The notes under the pieces: generated by a model
Database searches by the model: none
What the model was told of the DNA's origin: nothing
The model's input: only the letters and a program-made list of their open reading frames with translations
Assembly (NCBI GenBank): GCA_949130495.1
Contig: OX422210.1
Coordinates: forward strand, 639,306,585 to 639,370,584
Direction of reading: 5' to 3'
Origin: Sambucus nigra
Lineage: Eukaryota; Streptophyta; Magnoliopsida; Dipsacales; Adoxaceae
DNA length: 64,000 nucleotides
Part shown: piece by piece, positions 57,720 to 64,000 of the stretch
How the letters are laid out: every line of letters begins with the position of its first letter
Position numbering within the stretch: the first letter of the stretch is position 1
Made by a program: the position numbers and the translations under genes

Positions 57720-59807
57720 CACCCCCTAACTTACACATTGCTTGTCCCTAGAAATGAAATAGGATGCAAAAAGAACTACAAGTAAATCAAAATAGGAGAT
57801 AGTACAAAAATATGGTATAAATGCATAAGGCCACTTTCGCGGGCGATTCGATTGCATTTAGCGTATGCAATAACCCGTTAAACTCCTAGGTCACCGTAGT
57901 GGACGAGTGTCATCTCGTGAGGGTTTTCAGGGATGATACCCACAAACATCACATGGTTTCCTCAAAATATGTCCAAACCAACATTCGACAGGCCCAGCAA
58001 TAGCGAAAAGGATTTCATACGCATTATTAGAAAAGTGAATGAATTCAAACAAAAGTCCAAATCATTAACATTATAGAATGCACCTCAGAGAATTGAAACC
58101 TTAAAATGTGGGAGAGCGAGCACATGCAAAGTGTGATTTGGCGAAAAACTTATATAAACCGGATACTAAATATCAAAGCATGTATAAAAGTTAATCCTCA
58201 CGGGCATTACACTCATCAAATGAAATCACTTGAAACAGGGAGGTAACACACGGGACATGCGGGCATAATGAGTAAATGTAAAGGTAAACTAGGCCACGCA
58301 CCTGTCATAAATAAAGAATGCTATATAGGAAATAAAAACTATAATCTCAGTGAAAGGATACCGCACATATAAATGAGGCAAAATGCATTTTCACAGATTA
58401 TCAAAATTATTTAAACCTTTGAATTACATCTACTTAAGATCACATAGGACTTTAATATGGTTGTAATGTAGTCTAGGTTAGGGTACAAAATGAAAGGTAT
58501 GTATATAGAATTCAAAGTGTTTGGGGATGAAACTCGGGATAATGGAAAAAAGTGGACAATTTCAAATTTTGACAAATGATTTCCAAACGAGAATTAGATA
58601 TAACAATCAAGAGAGTAACAAGGATTATTGAATCACTATAGACAATATAAATAAATTTCTCTTTATTTTTCTTATCTTCTTTTTCTCACTATTTTCTTTT
58701 GTTTTCACTTTCTCTTTTTCTTCTCTTTTTCACTACACCTTCTTCTTTTCTCACTCTTTTCATGCTCAAATTGCAACCACAAAACAATAATATCATTCAA
58801 TCCCAAGTAAACAATCCAAACAAGGGTATGTAAGGTAATATGTATGGTATAAAACTCCAATTTGGAGTTGGTTAGTGGATTTTGGGTAATGAAACGAAAG
58901 GCTAGTATTTACGCTCAAGTGGGTTGACTAGGGAATATATAAAAGGTGAGGTCAAGGTCATATGGGCGATATACCAAGATGGCCTATGATCATTTCATAA
59001 AGTTTATGCAATTATCGATTCAAAACAATATATGAAAATCATGCTCAAGTAACACATTTTAAGTATGAACTCAATTAATGAACGGTCAATGAAAGAATAA
59101 AGAGATTACCAAAGACTGTAACGTTTTCAAAGAGGAAAGAAAAGTGTATACACACAAAAATGAAGATAAGTCTCTAATCTCACTCGGTGTAAGTATATAC
59201 AATGCAACAAAAGCATTACCGAGTTATAAAAATCTTAAACCAAATCAATATAGCAAGGAAAGTGCATGTGCTCGTGGGATTAAAGTTTAATTCATAAAGT
59301 TATTCACAATATCAATAATGGAGACTAAAGTCTAATAACTTCTAAAATCGAGAACATGCATCATTGAGTTGTCTATTGGATCGGGCAATTATTGAAATTT
59401 ATCATGGGAAACAAAGGCCAAAAGCCCCAAAAGGGAGAAAAAAAGAAAGAAAATCTTTTTGAAATTTTTAATTTTTCTAAGAAAAGCACTATTATTAACT
59501 AACATGTGAGCAAAAACATGGACACTACCAATGAATGGATAGAATATCCCACACCCCCTAATTTAAAACCTGACAGTGTCCTCAATGTTAATTAAGAACC
59601 AAGTTAAAGAAGGAAAAGAGCGATATTACCCAAAATGGAGCGATCTCCGGAAAGTGCGAGTCCGATGATTCTACAAAACAAGTTAGTAACAAGCATAGTG
59701 AAAACAAATAACAAAAGGTTAACTAATTACATTAGACTAAAATAAAAAGAAAGAAAGAAAGAAAGAAAGAAAGCTAACTATGTACAACCTACCATTTAGA
59801 CTCCTAA
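57720..59807 (-). other. Inner element, non-coding internal region
   Basis: PPT at 57720-57730, then sequence matching 53893-55988. A pyrimidine-rich tract lies at about 58660-58765 and a (GAAA)n run at about 59748-59771. No gene is seen. Confidence 0.75.
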
Positions 59808-60925
59808 CTAACTATACACTAGAAGTCTAAATTTTTTAGGGTCCACCCAAACAACATTTTGACTTTGGAAGATCAATGGTGGACCTTCCCTCTCATGCAT
59901 GCCTCCTGGAAAATAGGAATTCCGTTCAAACGACGGAAGGCATGTGGGTGGTAGAAAAGGTGAACCATCCCCAATTAAAAATTTGGGAGGGAGGATGGGG
60001 GATTTGGATAGGACGGGTGACAAATACACAAGGGGACCAAAAAAAACTGAATTTCCTCCCAAAGATTTAGCAAGCGGAATGAGAGGTGGCACACATGAGG
60101 ACAAAGATGCCTTTATGGAAAGCAACTCGAGCAAGTACTCCTCGTCGGTAAAAGGTTTGAACGTTTTAAAGTTCGGTACCGATTCATCTGGTATTTGTGA
60201 CGGTGTGGTAACGTAGAATCAAAATGGGGAGGAAAGAAATTCAAACTCAAGAGATGAATTATCATCACTAAAAGTTGGAATTTCAAAGGAGATAGAATCA
60301 TTTTCAATGAAACTTTCTTCTTTGGGATTCAAAGAAGAAATCATCTCATTGCAAATAGATACTACATCCATTTCATCCTCGCTTACATTCTCAATTACAA
60401 GATGGGACAAGTGACGAATGGTTTGTTCCAAAGTAGGCACAAAGTCTTCAATTGGTTCAAAACATTCCTTGACTTCAAAAGTCTCGAAAGAGAAATCGTC
60501 GTCGGATTCGAATAATAAATCCAAGTCTTGCTCCCAGCAACGATGTTCTTCCTGATAACGTTCTTCATACCTCTCATTCTCAAGCATAAGCAAACCCTCG
60601 CCGAAATTCATAGGCCAAGGTGCGGATGCTTGAAAATGAGGAGTTTCAAAATCATTATTGGCACTAAAGTTAAACTCATTAGTATAGGATTTTTGAAAAC
60701 TATTGCAATTATTTTAAAAATTCATATAATAAGGAGGTAAAGGCCTCAAATCATTATCATCATCCTCAAAATATACACACTCCAAAGCTTTACTTTTGTA
60801 ATACTCGCCCAAAGTCATTTTAGATGTTGCAATTTTTTGGGACTCTAAGTATTGACCAAAAGTCATAGGAGTACGGGAATTTGAGAATTATCATAATGAT
60901 TACCGAAAGGATTGGAATAAGACAT
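59808..60925 (-). pseudogene. Inner acidic ORF, broken copy
   Basis: Homologous to the outer acidic ORF (62522-63362 plus 55989-56274), starting at the shared ATG at 60925 (MSYSNPFGNHYDNS). A frameshift after about 16 codons, a stop in the Y/N-rich part and a stop at 60219-60221 break it. The main open pieces are 60219-60611 (ENERYEERYQEEHRCWEQ, then DLLFESDDDFSFETFEVKE) and 59808-60134 (to PKKFRLLVYS). It has the same layout and length as the outer copy, which helps define the ORF ends. Confidence 0.65.
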
Positions 60926-61085
60926 GCTTACCCCAACAAAGGCTCGGGACAACAAATTCCACAAAGCAATGTGCGACGGGAAAATTCAAGCATTTCAAGG
61001 CGCTCAAGTGTAGAAGTCCTGCAAAAAAGGTTAAAAGAAAGAAAACTACGAACTAATAAGACAATTACAATCTATAACAAAACAC

Positions 61086-61103
61086 TCCCCAGCAACGACG
61101 CCA
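61086..61103 (-). other. Primer binding site of inner element
   Basis: Minus TGGCGTCGTTGCTGGGGA, 3 bp from the LTR. It differs from the outer site TGGCGCCGTTGTCGGGGA at three positions, one of them a C-to-T in the seventh base. Confidence 0.8.
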
Positions 61104-61106
61104 TTT

Positions 61107-62521
61107 TGATTAAGGGCGAAAAGTGTGCTTGTGTAGGGGCACGATCATTGTTTTAGTTTCACCGCCTTAATACAAAAGAAACCTAAGTTACGACTACACA
61201 TGCGATACAAGTATAGCGGTAAGTCGGGTATCGAATCCACAGGGAGTGTTCGATAGATCGTAACAGATTATTATTTCAGGAATAAAAGTGTAAAAGGGTG
61301 ATGTATGCTAGTAAATAAAAGAAAAGAGAGAAGTTAAGTCTAAATAAAGTAAAATCGATGCTCGAGATATCATCCAACCATACGGCTCAAAACAACTACT
61401 AATCAAGATTCCGGCTCGAAAGTTATTTAATCCAGCATTAACAGTTAATCATTAACTTCACACAATAAGGAATTTAAGCCAAAGTTGCGAGAATAAACAT
61501 TTAACCGAAAATTGGTCACACGCGGATTAAGTTCGGATTATCGCTATAAACACTAACGTTGCATGACAAAGAAAGCTAAATGCATAATAATTCGATTTTA
61601 ATTCGCGTGGATTCAATTAAACGCAATTTTGCACAAAACCTAATTTTCGGAGCTCGAGGCCCAAAAATGGCGGAACGAAATTCCGACCCTATTTATCTAG
61701 GGGCAATACATGAATTAAACTAAATTCAACCAATTAAACAAGAAAAGCAAGAAATAAAGAAATTAAACTAACTACAAAGCATGGAAACTAATTTACAAAG
61801 CAAGGAAAATGAAGAACAAAACTATATTAATGGAGATGATAGTGAATAGTTCAATCTTACAAAACCAAATGGATGTCACCCCAAGAAGAAAAGAAGATGA
61901 GCTCTCAAAACCAAACCCTAACCTAAAATGTCTTCTAAAACTAAGTATATCTGATATTACAACAAAATTGGGTTATATAGTAAGTTGGAATAAAAGAAAA
62001 GAAGAAAGAAAAGAAAAGAAAAATATATGCAGAAAATAGGGGATCGATCGATCGACCCCTTTGGTCGATCGATCGATGGTTGAAATCGTGGCAAAAATCT
62101 AAAGGATCGATCGATCCTTTTTTTTCTTCTCTTCTCCCCTCTTTGGTTTCAAAGCTTTTCTCTTTCGCAAAAAGTGCCGTAATTTCTTCGTTAGGGATCT
62201 GAATCGCGCACCGTTCGAGGCCACGCGAAGCTTACGAGGAGTAATACAACTTTCGTGTAGATGTTGGTCCAGGTGCCCAAATTGTGAATTGATCGAATTG
62301 CCCTTGAACGTGCGATTGTGTACAAAACTTGAGCGGAATGCGTCCAAACTCCATACTTAGTACCTAAATACCTACAAAAGCCCAATTATACCTCATATAG
62401 CATGTTAACAATATAAACCGAGATTGTCTGGTTAACGGGCTTAAATATAGATATTAAGCCACCCGAGGGGCTAAAATGCGTAGGTTCGACGGATGAAATA
62501 CGCAATATTTGCGTATTATTA
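61107..62521 (-). mobile_element. Inner element 5' LTR (1415 bp)
   Basis: Same start as 56275 (TGATTAAGGGCG) and end GCGTATTATTA. Relative to the 3' LTR it lacks about 40 bp near 62118, just after the GATC words. TATA box at 61973-61979. Confidence 0.9.
62040..62118. repeat. GATC hairpin in inner 5' LTR
   Basis: Perfect 15-bp arms at 62043-62057 and 62063-62077 with a CCTTT loop, plus GGATCGATCGATC at about 62104-62116. Confidence 0.92.
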
Positions 62522-63362
62522 GCGCACACAAAGGCAAAGATGCGATCATGGAAGGCGACTCGAGTAAGTACCCCTCATCGGCAAAAAGGTTTAAAACATG
62601 AAAGTTTGAAACCGAATCATCGGGTACTTGTGACGGTGTGATAACGGAGAATGAAAATAGGGAGGAAAGAAATTCAAACTCAAGAGATGAGTTATCATCA
62701 CTCAAAGTTGGAATTTCAAAGGAGATAGGATCATTTTCAATGAAACTTTCTTCTTTGGGATCCAAAGAAGAAATTATCTCATTGCAAATAGATACTACAT
62801 CCATTTCATCCTCACTTTCATTCTCAATTACAAGATAGGCCACATGACGAATGGTTTGTTCCAAAGTAGGCACAAAGTCCTCAATTGGTTCAAAACATTC
62901 CTCGACTTCAAAAGTCTCGGAAGATAAATCGTCGTCGGATTCGAATAATAAATCCAAGTCTTGCTCCCAACAATGATGTTCTTCCCAATAACGTTCTTCA
63001 CACCTCTTGTTCTCAAGCATAAGCAAACCCTTGCCGAAAGTCATAGGCCGAGGTGCGGATGCTTCAAAATGATGAAGAGTTTGAAAATCATTATCGGCAC
63101 AAAAGTTAAACTCATTATTATAGGAGTTTTGAAAACTATTGCAATTTGTTTCAAAATTCCTATAATAAGGAGGTAAAGGCCCAAAATCATTATCATCATC
63201 CTCAAAATATACGCACTCCAAAGCTTGACTTTTGTAATACTCGCCCAAAGTCATTTTTGAATTTACAATTTTTTGGGACTCTAAGTATTTACCAACAGTC
63301 GTAGGAGTACGGGGATTTTGAGAATTATCATAATGATTACCGAAAGGATTTAAATAAGACAT
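62522..63362 (-). CDS. Outer acidic ORF of unknown function, 5' part
   Basis: It starts at the ATG at 63362, about 180 bp after the PBS; the same ATG context (MSYxNPFGNHYDNS) is kept in the inner copy, so I prefer it to the in-frame ATG at 63401. It runs without a stop into the inner LTR. An N-terminal N/Y/F-rich third (GPLPPYYRNFETN...) is followed by a strongly acidic, C/W-containing middle (ENKRCEERYWEEHHCWEQDLDLL and ECFEPIEDFVPTLEQTIRH) and an S/E/D-rich part. There is no zinc knuckle, protease or RT motif. With 55989-56274 it would make about 373 codons in one frame. Its position is that of gag, but I cannot assign it to any family. A frame kept open in a pol-less element suggests a coding role. 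Confidence 0.6.
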
Positions 63363-63542
63363 GCTTACCCCAATAAAGGCTCGAGACGGCAAATTCCACA
63401 AAGCAATGTGCGACGGAAAAATTCAAGTGTTTCAAGGCGCTCAAGTGTAGAAGTCCTGCAAAAAAGGTTAAAAGAAAGAATATAAATACAAAAGAAAGAA
63501 TACTACGAAATAATAAGACAATTACAATCTATAACAAAACAA

Positions 63543-63560
63543 TCCCCGACAACGGCGCCA
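63543..63560 (-). other. Primer binding site of outer element
   Basis: Minus TGGCGCCGTTGTCGGGGA, the common Athila/Tat-type primer site, 3 bp after the LTR. Confidence 0.9.
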
Positions 63561-63563
63561 TTT

Positions 63564-64000
63564 TGATTGGCAGGGTTTTGTCGCGGCGCGAGAGTCACCT
63601 ATGCGTCGGTCGTGTTATATTCGGCTCACCTAAACTATACAAAGACCTAAGTTACGTCTACACTCAACGGGTGAGTATAGCGGTAAGTCGGGTATCGAAT
63701 CCAAAGAGAATGTTCGATAGATCGCAACGGATTATTAATTCTGGAATAAAAGTGAAAAAGGGTGATGGGTGGTTGTAAATAAAAGAAAAGAATAAGTTAA
63801 GTCTTAATAAAGTAAAAGCGAGGATCGGGATATCATCCAACCAAGTTGTTCGAAACACTTATTAGTCAGAATTCTGGCTCGAGAGCAATTTAATCGAGCA
63901 TTAACAATTAATCATAAACTTCACACAATAAGGAATTTAAGCCAAAGTTGCGTAAATAAACAATTAACCGAAAATTGGTTACATGTGGATTAAATTCGGA
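63564..64000 (-). mobile_element. Outer element 5' LTR, cut by window edge
   Basis: Starts TGATTGGCAGGGTTTTGTCG and matches 52423 onward through to the window end, about 92-95% by eye. The remaining 1 kb or so lies outside. Confidence 0.9.

Larger units (their letters stand above)
56275..62521 (-). mobile_element. Inner non-autonomous LTR element (6.25 kb)
   Basis: A complete element of the same family as its host: LTRs of 1445 and 1415 bp, PBS, PPT, a decayed acidic ORF and no pol. It lies in the acidic ORF of the outer element, same orientation, with a 5-bp duplication. Its LTRs differ by roughly 5% by eye. Confidence 0.9.
52423..64000 (-). mobile_element. Outer non-autonomous LTR element (continues right)
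   Basis: Minus-strand element made of 3' LTR 52423-53892, PPT, non-coding internal region, the acidic ORF (split), PBS 63543-63560 and the start of its 5' LTR at 63564. It is split at 56274/62522 by the inner element. No gag zinc knuckle, protease, RT or integrase was found, so it probably depends on another element. The PBS type suggests an Athila/Tat partner; this is inference. Confidence 0.85.

Noticed and set aside
62454..62521. C-terminal extension of the acidic ORF beyond 62522
   Set aside because: This part reads into the inner LTR; the true C-terminal end lies at 55989-56274.

Overview
This is nuclear DNA of a flowering plant. I find no ordinary host gene in it; almost all of it is LTR retrotransposon sequence inserted into other LTR retrotransposon sequence. 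The evidence for a plant is Ty3/gypsy Tenay-type (Tekay-like) chromovirus and Tat/Retand lineages, a Ty1/copia element, initiator-Met-type and TGGCGCC-type primer binding sites, a plant pararetrovirus (Caulimoviridae) relic, and plant-type introns in an antisense gene. I cannot name the species.

Layout. 1-258 is the edge of a minus-strand Retand-type LTR. 259-1608 is a decayed plus-strand Tat/Ogre-type integrase, followed by its non-coding tail. 3672-4573 is a probable inverted-repeat (MITE-like) element. 4574-8999 is anonymous sequence with diverged repeats. 9000-22241 is an old gypsy element A (truncated 5' LTR, PBS, gag/pol relic, PPT, 3' LTR). Its gag leader is split by a rearranged endogenous pararetrovirus at about 10777-16562. 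A younger gypsy element B (22242-31332, Tekay-like chromovirus, many stops and catalytic changes) sits inside the 3' LTR of A. After the truncated end of B the sequence re-enters an A-type gag leader (31333-31712), which suggests A was once a tandem LTR-internal-LTR-internal array.

From about 32870 to beyond the right edge of the window the base layer is a minus-strand Ty1/copia element. Its pol is split by a complete 12.5-kb Retand-type element (37061-49569, minus strand, 607-bp LTRs, exact 5-bp target duplication GCTTG). That element carries gag-pol with two RNase H domains, a 40-bp tandem array, and two genes on the opposite strand. The first of these (38149-40356) is still intact: three exons, two introns, a TATA-like box and a poly(A) signal.

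The copia gag is split in turn at 52422 by a minus-strand, apparently non-autonomous LTR element (52423 to past 64000), which itself contains a second member of the same family (56275-62521) flanked by a near-perfect 5-bp target duplication. These elements have 1.4-1.5-kb LTRs, a TGGCGCC-type PBS and no pol. They carry one acidic ORF of unknown function. In the outer copy this ORF would be open across its full length of about 373 codons if the inner insertion and one copy of the target duplication were removed.

The most interesting items are the intact antisense gene in the Retand element, the acidic ORF family with its GATC hairpins upstream of the LTR TATA box, the pararetrovirus whose as-1 enhancer and TATA box lie at opposite ends of the insert as expected for a circular genome opened in its promoter, and the 40-bp array as a possible seed of satellite DNA. 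All boundaries and identities were read by eye; no searches or alignments were run.
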